From the NCBI GenBank assembly GCA_030655135.1, contig JAURWC010000076.1:124001-188000 (forward strand): a stretch of DNA of 64,000 bases, read 5' to 3'. Below the pieces are notes generated by a model. It searched no databases and was not told where the DNA came from. It saw only the letters and a program-made list of their open reading frames with translations. The stretch comes from Hyphomicrobiaceae bacterium. Its GTDB lineage: Bacteria; Pseudomonadota; Alphaproteobacteria; Rhizobiales; Hyphomicrobiaceae. The stretch's first letter is position 1. Every line of letters begins with the position of its first letter. A program made the translations under genes and the position numbers. Positions 55,604 through 63,717 of this stretch are shown here, piece after piece.

Positions 55604-56215
55604 ATGATTGGTATTAGGAGACTGCCTGAATTGTTCACTGCGGCTGTTTGCTGCGCCTGCATCTCAGCGGCAGGTGTGCCGGCAGTCGCAGCAGAAGATC
55701 CGCGGAATGAGGAAAAATCGCCTCAGACCAGCAAAGAGGTCCAACTGGGATCGATGGAAGCAACGCAAGCAAAAACTGCATTTCTGGGGTTTCGCTTCAT
55801 CAACGATGGGCGATTGCCGACGACTGCCGAAGAGAACATGCGGCTGCGGATGATCGAAGACAAGCTAAAGGTAAATTTAGAGACCTCGGGCAAGTACTCT
55901 TTCGTCGCCCTGCCTGACGATGTTCGCACTAAAATTGAGGGTGGTCAGGACATCGCGCAATGCGGCGGCTGCGGCACAGAGTACGGCAAGCTTCTCGGCG
56001 CGAAACAGATCGCCTGGGGTACCGTGCAAAAGGTCTCGAACCTCATCCTGAACATCAATGTCTACATTGCGAACGCTGAGGATGAGAAGGTGACGTTCAT
56101 GAAGAGCGTCGACATCCGCGGTAATACCGACGAAACTTGGACGCAGGGCATCGACTACATGTCCCGTTATATTCTCAAGGTACCGGCGACTGCCGACGCC
56201 AAACCGGCCAACTGA
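55604..56215 (+). CDS. exported DUF3280/DUF2380-like protein
   Basis: 203 residues from the ATG at 55604. The signal peptide MIGIRRLPELFTAAVCCACI ends near AVAA-EDP. The mature part has FLGFRFINDGRLPTTAEENM, LRMIEDKLKVNLETSGKYSF, a Cys pair in AQCGGCGTEYG, and WGTVQKVSNLILNINVYIAN. This matches DUF3280/DUF2380-type proteins, often found near PQQ-dependent alcohol oxidation genes in methylotrophs and acetic bacteria. No such genes are nearby here. It ends at a strong terminator. Confidence 0.75.
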   Translation: MIGIRRLPELFTAAVCCACISAAGVPAVAAEDPRNEEKSPQTSKEVQLGSMEATQAKTAFLGFRFINDGRLPTTAEENMRLRMIEDKLKVNLETSGKYSFVALPDDVRTKIEGGQDIAQCGGCGTEYGKLLGAKQIAWGTVQKVSNLILNINVYIANAEDEKVTFMKSVDIRGNTDETWTQGIDYMSRYILKVPATADAKPAN

Positions 56216-56233
56216 ATTCGGCTTGGATGATGT

Positions 56234-56262
56234 AGCGCCCGCCCGGAACGGCGGGCGCTTTG
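56234..56262 (+). terminator. intrinsic terminator after the DUF3280-like gene
   Basis: A perfect 10-bp GC-rich stem AGCGCCCGCC/GGCGGGCGCT with a 6-base loop, followed by TTGT. It also separates the converging prepilin peptidase gene, whose stop is at 56263. Confidence 0.7.
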
Positions 56263-56826
56263 TCATAATAGAAGGTGGGGGCCGTAAAGCCATGTGAGCC
56301 AGAATGCGCCCGCCAGAAAGGGGCCAAATGGAATGCGCGTGGTGCGATCGATCGGTGCGCCGAACGCGGTTGCAATGGCAGCAAACAGCAGGCCGGCGGC
56401 GCTCGACATCAAAAGCACGTTTGGCAGGCCAGAGAAGCCTACCCATGCCGCGCATGCGGCGAACAACTTCGCATCTCCTAGCCCAAGCGCGTCGATGCCG
56501 CGCAGGCGGCGAAAAATGACGGCTATCGAAAACAACAGCAGATATGCGGCGGCGGCTGCAGCGAGGCGCCAGAGCACGTCATCAAGGGCGAGGGCGTATG
56601 TGGCCGCGAGACCGAACCCGATCAAAGGAAGCGTCAGCCAATCAGGCAGCCGTAGCGTTTCGATATCGATTGCGCTCAAGAGCGATAGCACAGCGCCCAG
56701 AGCCAGCGTGATGGCCAGGGTTGCCGCGGGCATCGCGGGTGCCGGCCAAAACAGAGCGGGTAGCGCGGCGATCGTAAAAAGCGCAGCGCAGACAAGCCAT
56801 ACCTTCGCAATCTGACCGTGGCGCAT
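56263..56826 (-). CDS. A24 prepilin peptidase (short PilD/TadV-like)
   Basis: 187 residues, almost all hydrophobic (about 6-7 membrane helices). Both catalytic aspartates of A24 peptidases are visible: SAIDIETLRLPDWLTLPLIG and GLGDAKLFAACAAWVG, the G-x-G-D-x-K type motif. IPFGPFLAGAFW is the typical C-terminal block. It lacks the N-terminal methyltransferase domain of full-length PilD, so it is the short type. It would cleave type IV pilin or pseudopilin leaders, but no pilus or type II secretion genes are in the window. Confidence 0.85.
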   Translation of the reverse strand: MRHGQIAKVWLVCAALFTIAALPALFWPAPAMPAATLAITLALGAVLSLLSAIDIETLRLPDWLTLPLIGFGLAATYALALDDVLWRLAAAAAAYLLLFSIAVIFRRLRGIDALGLGDAKLFAACAAWVGFSGLPNVLLMSSAAGLLFAAIATAFGAPIDRTTRIPFGPFLAGAFWLTWLYGPHLLL

Positions 56827-56926
56827 ATCCTACCGTTTGTGCCTGTGCTCGCATCAGTGACTGCCGTATCCGCCAGTGCACGTCTGTCGCGGCCGAGAGT
56901 AAATTCTCCGTTATGGAGATCGCATC

Positions 56927-57082
56927 ATGAGACAGATTGCTGAAGGCTCGCAGACGCAACCGAACCCTATCGATCCGGCGCTGCTCGACGTCCTCGAAAT
57001 CATGGCCCTGCGTAGCCGTGGCCGCCAGACCAGGAATATTGCCATATGGTTAGCGCCACCGCGTGTCAGGGCGGGGCGCTGA
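56927..57082 (+). CDS. small protein of 51 residues, unknown function
   Basis: The ATG at 56927 has TGGAG eight bases upstream. The product starts MRQIAEGSQTQPNPIDPALL then DVLEIMALRSRGRQTRNIAI and ends Arg-rich. No match was recognised. It sits between the prepilin peptidase and the phospholipase C fusion, on the strand of the latter. The call rests on ribosome site and length only. Confidence 0.4.
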   Translation: MRQIAEGSQTQPNPIDPALLDVLEIMALRSRGRQTRNIAIWLAPPRVRAGR

Positions 57083-57202
57083 AGCTCACTTCCCTCAATT
57101 GGGTGTTGAAATCCCTCGCTCGGACGCAGCCGCGGATTGGCTTGCAGCAGCGACTCGGAAAAGCTCGCGGGAAGCGCTTATCGCGCATTTCACGGAGTGA
57201 TC

Positions 57203-59017
57203 ATGAGCCTGCTGTTTCGCATCCTCTACGCCGCGCACGCCAACGGCACGCATCATAAGCTTGCCCTGGACGCATTGCAGCGGCTGAAACATCCGCAAGG
57301 CGAGCTATGGCAGCGCCTCTTCCTGAAGCATGCCGCGCTCTATCTGGAGGGTTCGAAAGACCCCGACAACAAGTTCAAGGACTTCAAAAACCACGTGCTG
57401 CACGTGCGTGACAACTACTGGGGCGGCGCGCCGGAAAAAGTGCAAAACTGGTACCAGCATCTGGTCTCCGCCCTGACGGCGCAAAACTGGAGCGAGGCGG
57501 TGTATGCCGCGGGCGTGCTGTCGCACTACTACACCGATCCCATCCATCCGTTTCACACTGGGCAGACGGAAGCAGAGAACAACATCCACCGCGCCGTGGA
57601 ATGGAGCATCAACCGCTCGTATGACGCGCTGAGAAAGCAGGGCGAGCAATCGTTCGGCACGCTTAGCGTCGCCGTGCCCGCGGGCGATGCCTGGCTGCGC
57701 GAGATGACGCTGAACGGAGCCGAATTCTCCAACCGGTCGTATGAGAAGCTGATCGCGCACTACGATATTTCGCGCGGCGTGGTGGATCCGCCATCTGGGC
57801 TCGACTCTGTCGGTCGCACGCTGGTGGCGGAGCTGCTGATGTACGCATCAGCTGGTTTCGCACGCATTCTGGATCGCGCTTTCGAGGCGAGCGGTCAGAC
57901 GCCCCCGGCTGTCAGCCTAACTGTCGATACGGTGCTGGCGAGCTTGCAAATCCCGATGAAGACGCTGCAGAAGCGGTTGAGCAATGCCGCCGACCGCGAG
58001 CTGGTGCAGCGCATGTATGACGAGTTGAAGGCGACTGGAACCGTCGACAAAACCTTGCCGCAAGACGATCGCTCGGTGCGTGACCTGTTCGCCGCCGAAG
58101 TTCTGGCGCCGCGCGCTGCTGCGGCGGCCGTGGCGCGTACGGCGCGGTTGACGCAGGAGCCGGCCGCCCCGCAGCTGCGCGTGAGGCCCGTGGCAGCTCT
58201 GGTTGCGGAGCCGCCTGCACTCGCACATGGGACAAGTGTGGGAGCTAAGGTGCACGCCAAAGTAAGAGCTGACGTCGAGCCGGACTTGAGCCACGCGGAG
58301 CCAATTTCGATATCCAATGCTGCGGCTATCGAGGCGCTCGAACAGGCCGTTCTGGCCGCCGCCAATGACGACATCAACATTGTCGACGAAGATCTGATGG
58401 CGGATGCCGGGCCGGTTGCGGACGCTGCGCCGGCGCCGGCCGATGACGTACCGCTGACACCGCAGCTTGTTCCCGAGCCGGCTTTGGCTCAAGACCCGAC
58501 CCGGTCTGCACCGCACGAGCCAGCGCCTGAGCAGGACGTTCCAGTTCTCACAGCACCCGTGCATTTGGTGGCCGCGGACGAACGCACCGTGAAAGTTTAT
58601 CTGGCACTTGGCGACGACGTTGAGCGTGCCCCCTCCATCGGCGCGAAGACGGCGCGGCGTCTCGGCACCGTAGGCGTGACGACCGTTGCGGACTTTTTGG
58701 AAGAGGATGCCGACCAGCTGGCGACGATGCTGGGACAGCGCTCGATCTCCGGGCGGTTGTTGAAGGACTGGCAGGATCAGGCACGGCTGGTGATGGATGT
58801 GCCGGGGCTGCGCGGCACGCATGCGCAGCTTCTCGTAGGGGCAGGGTACCGGACGGCTGAGGCAGTCGCGGAGGCCGACGCAGACACCTTATGTGCGGCT
58901 ATCGTCAAGTTCGCGACGACGCGAGAAGGTCAGAGCGTTCTTCGTGACGGAGACACGCCAGATATCAGCAAGATTAAAGGGTGGATCGGCTTTGCCGAGC
59001 GGGCGATCGCCGCTTGA
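57203..59017 (+). CDS. zinc-dependent phospholipase C domain fused to DUF4332
   Basis: 604 residues from an ATG with GGAG five bases upstream. The N-terminal domain (about 1-230) matches zinc-dependent phospholipase C/S1-P1-like proteins: AAHANGTHHKLALDALQRLK (His ligands), LKHAALYLEGSKDPDN, and AAGVLSHYYTDPIHPFHTGQ, the typical HYxxDxxxPFH-like zinc site. A long Ala/Pro-rich linker follows (about 300-460). The C-terminal domain is DUF4332, with helix-hairpin-helix units such as APSIGAKTARRLGTVGVTTV. No signal peptide is evident, which is unusual for such a phospholipase. The fusion suggests a cytosolic enzyme or scaffold. Confidence 0.8.
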   Translation: MSLLFRILYAAHANGTHHKLALDALQRLKHPQGELWQRLFLKHAALYLEGSKDPDNKFKDFKNHVLHVRDNYWGGAPEKVQNWYQHLVSALTAQNWSEAVYAAGVLSHYYTDPIHPFHTGQTEAENNIHRAVEWSINRSYDALRKQGEQSFGTLSVAVPAGDAWLREMTLNGAEFSNRSYEKLIAHYDISRGVVDPPSGLDSVGRTLVAELLMYASAGFARILDRAFEASGQTPPAVSLTVDTVLASLQIPMKTLQKRLSNAADRELVQRMYDELKATGTVDKTLPQDDRSVRDLFAAEVLAPRAAAAAVARTARLTQEPAAPQLRVRPVAALVAEPPALAHGTSVGAKVHAKVRADVEPDLSHAEPISISNAAAIEALEQAVLAAANDDINIVDEDLMADAGPVADAAPAPADDVPLTPQLVPEPALAQDPTRSAPHEPAPEQDVPVLTAPVHLVAADERTVKVYLALGDDVERAPSIGAKTARRLGTVGVTTVADFLEEDADQLATMLGQRSISGRLLKDWQDQARLVMDVPGLRGTHAQLLVGAGYRTAEAVAEADADTLCAAIVKFATTREGQSVLRDGDTPDISKIKGWIGFAERAIAA

Positions 59018-59036
59018 TCCCTCTCAGGACACGAAA

Positions 59037-59072
59037 ATGCCGGCGCCCTTGCGAGCGCCGGCATCTCTTTTT
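59037..59072 (+). terminator. intrinsic terminator after the phospholipase C fusion gene
   Basis: A perfect 10-bp stem ATGCCGGCGC/GCGCCGGCAT with an 8-base loop, then CTCTTTTTC. It lies 20 bases after the stop codon. Confidence 0.8.
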
Positions 59073-59087
59073 CAGGCGTGGGCCTGA

Positions 59088-59381
59088 TTAGCAGCCGTGC
59101 CGCCACAGGCAGCGGCGGAAGCGCGGGCCGCCCCAGCCCCAGCGGTCGGCACACTCATTGCGCCAGGCTCGGCATCGCCCCCAACCGCCGCGATCACGGT
59201 CCCAACCGCCACGGCGCCAACCATCGCGGCGGTATTGCACCGCCTCGGTCAGCGTCGATTGTGCGCCAAGCGTCGCGGTGGACTGCGAGGCGCCGGGCAG
59301 GGCGGCGGCGGACGAAATTGCGGGCAGGCTCAACGTGGCCAGGGCCAGGCAGGCTGCGGCAAGGGGGATTTTAAAGCGCAT
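59088..59381 (-). CDS. small exported Arg/Gly/Trp-rich protein
   Basis: 97 residues. Signal peptide MRFKIPLAAACLALATLSLP, cut near SSA-AAL. After a Ser/Thr-rich part, the C-terminal third is Arg/Gly/Trp-rich with four Cys (RDGWRRGGWDRDRGGWGRCR and the tail CLWRHGC). Such Arg/Trp-rich exported proteins recur in Rhizobiales and may bind anionic polymers. The ATG has AAGGAG six bases upstream. It converges with the phospholipase C gene across the terminator. Confidence 0.72.
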   Translation of the reverse strand: MRFKIPLAAACLALATLSLPAISSAAALPGASQSTATLGAQSTLTEAVQYRRDGWRRGGWDRDRGGWGRCRAWRNECADRWGWGGPRFRRCLWRHGC

Positions 59382-59523
59382 GAATCATCTCCTTGAGGCG
59401 CTGCGACTTGCAGGTGAAAGCGTCATGTCCCCTGAGGAACAGCCATAACCTACCTATTTAAACATATTCGCGCAGTGAACGAGGCGTTCAGAGACGGTTC
59501 ATGTACACTGAACTTATTGGATT

Positions 59524-59546
59524 ATTGCACGTTACCCACGTGCAAT
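59524..59546 (+). promoter_or_regulatory. palindrome before the exported peptidoglycan-binding-like gene
   Basis: A perfect 9-bp inverted repeat ATTGCACGT/ACGTGCAAT around TACCC, 16 bases before the ATG at 59563. It may be a protein-binding operator or a hairpin in the 5' leader. Surrounding DNA (59400-59560) is AT-richer than average and probably holds the promoter. Confidence 0.45.
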
Positions 59547-59562
59547 TGGAAGTGGGTGGGAA

Positions 59563-60219
59563 ATGCGAGTTCTTCTAGCTTTCGTCGTGTTGATGGGCGG
59601 CATCGCAGCTGTCGCCGGCAACATGGCCGAGCCGCGCCGATACCAGACGGACATGTCGCCGCTTGCGCAGGGCGATGGCCGCGTCGCGAGCTTTTCTCAA
59701 GGTGTGGTGGGGCAGGCGCGTGCTGCGGTCGTGACAGATTTCGAGACCAGCGTTCAGACAGCGGCGGCCGACGTGCGTCAGCAGACTGCGGAGGTTCCGG
59801 CTTTTGTCACGACGCAATCCATCGCACCTGCCGCCGAAGCTTCACCCCTTGATGCCGCTACGCGCGCTGCCTTAGCGCGCGACATCCAGTCTGAGTTGGC
59901 GCGACTGGGCTGTTATGCTGGCCCGCTGGATGGAGCGTGGTCTCCTGCATCGCAGCGCGCGGCCGGGCTTTTCGTGACGGAAGCCAACGCGCGAATTCCG
60001 GTGAGCGAACCCGACTTCGCCCTATTCAGTCTGGCAAAGACCGCAACCGAGAATGAGGCCTGCGGCCCGGCGATCACCGTGGCGCAAGCGTCTGTCGTTC
60101 CGCCGCCTGCCGCCATGGGGCTGGGCGGCCCGAGCGATGCGAGCAAGGCGCCGAAAGCTACCAGCTATCGCCGTGACCGCGATGTGGAGCAGCTCTTCAC
60201 CAACCCGTTGGGACGCTAA
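59563..60219 (+). CDS. exported protein with peptidoglycan-binding-like domain
   Basis: 218 residues. An N-terminal hydrophobic helix MRVLLAFVVLMGGIAAVAGN serves as signal or anchor. The middle is Ala/Thr-rich. Residues about 105-150 (ARDIQSELARLGCYAGPLDG, AWSPASQRAAGLF) resemble a peptidoglycan-binding PGBD repeat, as in many envelope proteins of this order. The C-terminal part is disordered and ends in RRDRDVEQLFTNPLGR. It converges with the PAP2 gene. The domain call is tentative because only one repeat is seen. Confidence 0.65.
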   Translation: MRVLLAFVVLMGGIAAVAGNMAEPRRYQTDMSPLAQGDGRVASFSQGVVGQARAAVVTDFETSVQTAAADVRQQTAEVPAFVTTQSIAPAAEASPLDAATRAALARDIQSELARLGCYAGPLDGAWSPASQRAAGLFVTEANARIPVSEPDFALFSLAKTATENEACGPAITVAQASVVPPPAAMGLGGPSDASKAPKATSYRRDRDVEQLFTNPLGR

Positions 60220-60228
60220 CCCGCATTT

Positions 60229-60978
60229 TCAAGCGTGCGAATTGGCTGCGAGATCACTGCGTCGACGCGTCAGCATCCAGCAGAGCGTGGCCCAGAGCGC
60301 ACCAAGGCACCAGCCCGCCAACACGTCGGTGGGCCAGTGGACACCGAGATAGATCCGGCTGATGCCCACCAGCAGCGTCAGAAAGACGGCGAACCCCATT
60401 ATAAAGGCGCGGACGCGGAACGCAGGCTGCGTACGCGCGATCAAGACGGCCAATGTCAGGTACACCACGGCCGACATCAACGCGTGGCCTGATGGGAAGC
60501 TGGCCGTGTAAACCTCGACCTGATGTGGCACGAGTTCCGGCCGGGGGCGGGCGAAGTGAAGCTTTGCAAAACTGCTGAGGGCGGTGCCGGAGATGGTGCA
60601 GGCCAGCACCGTAAGCGCGAGCTGCCCGTTCTGTGTCAGCGCGAGAAAGATGGCGACACTGATGACGATCAAGGACAGCACGGCGGTGCTGCCGAGCGCT
60701 GTGAAATCGCGAACAGCTTCCTCGAGCCACTTGGGGCCGATGGGGTCTGATATATCCGTCGCCGTGCGCATCGACAGCATGATGCGCTCGTCGAGTGGTA
60801 GCGGCGAACCGTCGGCGATGTAACCAGCGATCAGCACGAAGCCCAGGCCCAAGCCGGCGGCGATAGCCAAGCCGACCAGGATTTCAGCTTCGAGTAGCGA
60901 TTGCAGGCGGGCTAGGACCGACATGTCTCGCGGCGTATCAGACGCAGGGGCATTCGCGGGTTTGTCTTGTCTCATCAT
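60229..60978 (-). CDS. PAP2-family membrane phosphatase
   Basis: 249 residues with six membrane helices. The three phosphatase motifs are present: KLHFARPRPELV, PSGHALMSAVVY and SRIYLGVHWPTDVLAG. Such enzymes remove phosphate from phosphatidic acid, undecaprenyl-diphosphate or related lipids. Its start overlaps the stop of the lipid kinase gene (ATGATGA), so the two are translated together and may act on the same lipid pool in opposite directions. The N-terminal 25 residues are polar and variable. Confidence 0.9.
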   Translation of the reverse strand: MMRQDKPANAPASDTPRDMSVLARLQSLLEAEILVGLAIAAGLGLGFVLIAGYIADGSPLPLDERIMLSMRTATDISDPIGPKWLEEAVRDFTALGSTAVLSLIVISVAIFLALTQNGQLALTVLACTISGTALSSFAKLHFARPRPELVPHQVEVYTASFPSGHALMSAVVYLTLAVLIARTQPAFRVRAFIMGFAVFLTLLVGISRIYLGVHWPTDVLAGWCLGALWATLCWMLTRRRSDLAANSHA

Positions 60979-61889
60979 GCAACGGGTTCCTGAGGCAGCG
61001 GCGGTGCCAATACCTTCAACGATTTGGGTAGAGAACGATAGCGCAATGGCGTTTCGATGATTTCCACTTCGCCATCGCTGGAGACGCGAAGGGCGCGTTT
61101 GCGTGTGCTGATCTCCAGCTTGTGGGCGACCGAGACTTCCAGGTTGGGATCGGATCGCAAGCGGCCGAGCATGGCGCGCAAAAAAGCCACGGCCAGGCCA
61201 AAGCCGTTTTCGTGCCGGGAGACGAAGACACCTAGTTCGCCGCGGTCGAGAGCGGGTCGCTTGAGCATGACGCCTGCGGCATCGGCATAGAGGTTGTTGG
61301 AGACGGCAATGGACAGTGCACGCACCTTGCGGCGGTCGATACCATCATCGACGACAATGGTGAGCTTGCGCCGGGAGCGGGCGATGTGGCGCAGCACCGA
61401 CGCATAGCCGCGAATGCGGGGGATGAGGGGCTGGCCGCGCTGACGTTGGCGCTGGCGCGAATAGATCGGCGGCAGGCCGATCAGCGAATTGCAGGTGAAC
61501 GGGCGTCCGTTCAGCTCCGCCATGTCGATCTTGCGCATTTCGGCATGCGCGAGCGCGGACGCTGCCTGCTCCAGATCCAGCGGAATGTTAAGGTCGCGCG
61601 CGAGACGGTTCAGTGTGCCCAGCGGCAATATTCCCAGCGCGGTTTCGGAGTCCTTCAGCAACGTGGCAGCGGAACGAATGGTGCCGTCGCCGCCACCGAC
61701 GACAATCGCATCGGGGTCAGTCTTCATCGCGCGCGCGATGGCGGCGTTAAGATCCACCGGATCTACGATTTCGATTTCGACCTGATTGCCCGCTTCGCCG
61801 AGTGCTGCGCGAAGACGCCCTGTCAGGGCCGTATGATCCAGACCGAGCACAGAGCCGGCGCGGCCGTTGATGATGGCGTGAATTCGCAT
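60975..61889 (-). CDS. diacylglycerol kinase-family lipid kinase
   Basis: 304 residues from the ATG at 61889 (MRIHAIINGRAGSVLG). The catalytic domain has AIINGRAGSVLG, the glycine-rich ATP site DAIVVGGGDGTIRSAATLL, and the LGILPLGTLNRLARDLNIPL block typical of DAGK/YegS-like kinases. The C-terminal beta domain ends LKVLAPPLPQEPVA. It phosphorylates diacylglycerol, sphingoid or related lipids; the substrate is not known. It pairs with the PAP2 gene. The longer frame to 61958 lacks a ribosome site. Confidence 0.9.
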   Translation of the reverse strand: MRIHAIINGRAGSVLGLDHTALTGRLRAALGEAGNQVEIEIVDPVDLNAAIARAMKTDPDAIVVGGGDGTIRSAATLLKDSETALGILPLGTLNRLARDLNIPLDLEQAASALAHAEMRKIDMAELNGRPFTCNSLIGLPPIYSRQRQRQRGQPLIPRIRGYASVLRHIARSRRKLTIVVDDGIDRRKVRALSIAVSNNLYADAAGVMLKRPALDRGELGVFVSRHENGFGLAVAFLRAMLGRLRSDPNLEVSVAHKLEISTRKRALRVSSDGEVEIIETPLRYRSLPKSLKVLAPPLPQEPVA

Positions 61890-62072
61890 GTGTATGAAGA
61901 CCGCAATGTGTGAGGAAAGATCGTCGTAGAGTCTGCAAGTTACATAGAAGTGTTGCACAAGCGAACGGATCTACAACAGCCCGCGAACGCGCAATAAAAC
62001 ACGAAGTTCCTGGAACACACACCTTAGTAAAGCGTTCTTTAGCCAGAACTACTTTCTGAGGAGGAATACAAA

Positions 62073-62615
62073 ATGACTATTCGTTCATTGACCGTGGCCC
62101 TGATGTCGGGCGTTGCCCTCGCGGCCGTACAATTGCCGGCCGTTGCAGCAACAGACTTCATCGCGAAACAGGCTGCAGGTGAAGCAAGCTCAAGCGGGCT
62201 GATCGGCACGAAGATCCAGAACAGCGCTGGCGAAAATATCGGCGACGTGAACTATCTGGTGCTCGATGCGAGCGGTAACGTGACGACTGTCGTGATCGGC
62301 GTCGGCGGCTTCCTCGGCGTTGGCGAAAAGAATGTTGGCGTGCCGTTCAAGTCGGTCACGCGGACCGACGACAGCAATGGCAACCCGGTCTTCAAGCTAG
62401 AAGCTTCGAAGGAAGAACTGGCGAATGCTCCGGCCTATGAGTGGAGCGAGAAGGGTTCTGCTCAGAAGGCTGCCGACTCCACAACCGGCACCGTCAAAGA
62501 GAAGACTGAAGGCATGACGCGTGCCGATGAGCCGGCTCCGTCGTCAACGGGCGCAAGCACGGGTACGGCTGGTGAAGCCAAGCCCGACGCGACGCCGCCC
62601 GCCAAGTCTGAGTGA
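62073..62615 (+). CDS. exported PRC-barrel domain protein
   Basis: 180 residues; ATG with GAGGAGG about 8 bases upstream. The signal peptide MTIRSLTVALMSGVALAAVQ ends near AVAA-TDF. A PRC-barrel domain (about 40-110) has SGLIGTKIQNSAGENIGDVN, YLVLDASGNVTTVVIGVGG and VGVPFKSVTRTDD. The C-terminus is Thr/Ala/Pro-rich and disordered. Such periplasmic PRC-barrel proteins are common in Rhizobiales; their role is unknown. It ends at a terminator. Confidence 0.85.
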   Translation: MTIRSLTVALMSGVALAAVQLPAVAATDFIAKQAAGEASSSGLIGTKIQNSAGENIGDVNYLVLDASGNVTTVVIGVGGFLGVGEKNVGVPFKSVTRTDDSNGNPVFKLEASKEELANAPAYEWSEKGSAQKAADSTTGTVKEKTEGMTRADEPAPSSTGASTGTAGEAKPDATPPAKSE

Positions 62616-62637
62616 GTATTTGGCAGAGTATTTGGAT

Positions 62638-62666
62638 GGGGCGCCTTCGGGCGCCTCATCTTTTTT
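62638..62666 (+). terminator. intrinsic terminator after the PRC-barrel gene
   Basis: An 8-bp stem (GGGGCGCC/GGCGCCTC, one G-T) with a TTCG loop, then ATCTTTTTT. Clear termination signal. Confidence 0.8.
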
Positions 62667-62749
62667 GTGTGCTGGCTTTGCGAAACGATTGATGCGTACT
62701 TATTTGGCAATCCGTGTGACTGATCAATCTGCGATGGAGTGTTGATCCC

Positions 62750-63256
62750 GTGAAGAAGCTTCTTCTTGCTCTATTGCTTTGGATGCCTTTAGCGGGCATT
62801 GCCCAGGCCGAAGATCCAGATCTGATCTTCAAAAAAACAACCGTATGGAAGTTCCTGTCACCCGACAGCAAGCTCGGCACGTACGCCATCGACGATCCCG
62901 AGGTGGAGGGGATCACATGCTATTTCACGGTGCCGGAAAAGGGCGGCTGGAAGGGTTGGCTCGGGTTAGCCGATGAGCTGTCGAAGGCATCGCTGTCTTG
63001 CCAACAGGTGGCACCGATCAAATTCAAACGAAAGCTGTCTCAAGGTGAGGAAGCGTTCAGTCAGCGCCGGTCGCTGATCTTCAAGCGCATGCAGATCGTC
63101 CGGGGCTGCGATGCGAAGCGCAACGTATTAGTCTATCTCGTTTACACGGACCGCATCATCGACGGCAGCCCGGAGAATTCCACCGCCAGTGTTCCGATTA
63201 CGCCATTTGGCATGAATGAAGCGCCGCCGAAGTGTTCGGAATGGATTACCGAATAA
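62750..63256 (+). CDS. creA: CreA family exported protein
   Basis: 168 residues from a GTG start with GGAG about 11 bases upstream. The signal peptide MKKLLLALLLWMPLAGIAQA ends at A-EDP. The mature part matches CreA: TTVWKFLSPDSKLGTYAIDD, EVEGITCYFTVPEKGGWKGW, and VYTDRIIDGSPENSTASVPI near the C-terminus, with Cys residues for a disulfide. CreA is a conserved periplasmic protein of unknown function. It stands alone between two exported-protein genes. Confidence 0.88.
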   Translation: MKKLLLALLLWMPLAGIAQAEDPDLIFKKTTVWKFLSPDSKLGTYAIDDPEVEGITCYFTVPEKGGWKGWLGLADELSKASLSCQQVAPIKFKRKLSQGEEAFSQRRSLIFKRMQIVRGCDAKRNVLVYLVYTDRIIDGSPENSTASVPITPFGMNEAPPKCSEWITE

Positions 63257-63360
63257 TCATCCAATTAACGTCAACATTGTCGGCTGCGTGGGAACTTGCG
63301 GCCCGCGTGGTTGTTCTTGACGTGCATAAATCTTATTCAAGAATAATCAGGAGACGTATC

Positions 63361-63648
63361 ATGAAGCGTTATATTCTCGCGGCAGCGATGCTTGCGCTGA
63401 CACCCGCAATTGCTTTGGCTCAGGCTGAAAAGCAGGATCCGGGCAGCCTTTCGAACAAGGCGAAGGAAACACCGGCAACGCCGGGTGGTTCGACCGCAGC
63501 GCCGACCGTGAAGTCGAATTCAGGTTCGCTTTCGGATAAGGCGATGAAGGACGCGCCGGGCACGGATGGCGGCTCGACTGGTGAGCCGACGGCTCAGCCC
63601 AAGGGCAGCGATCTGCCCGCCAAGGCCAAGGAAGACATGAAGAAGTAA
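63361..63648 (+). CDS. small exported repetitive protein
   Basis: 95 residues; ATG with AGGAG seven bases upstream. The signal peptide MKRYILAAAMLALTPAIALA ends at A-QAE. The mature part contains an imperfect internal repeat: DPGSLSNKAKETPATPGGST and NSGSLSDKAMKDAPGTDGGS, then a third partial unit GSDLPAKAKEDMKK. It is Lys/Pro/Thr-rich and probably disordered. No known family was recognised. Confidence 0.7.
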   Translation: MKRYILAAAMLALTPAIALAQAEKQDPGSLSNKAKETPATPGGSTAAPTVKSNSGSLSDKAMKDAPGTDGGSTGEPTAQPKGSDLPAKAKEDMKK

Positions 63649-63717
63649 GTAAGCTGCTGGTGCAGCCGATGACTTTTTGCGGCCGCCTGGCTATCCGGGC
63701 GGCCGTTCTCGTTGCGG

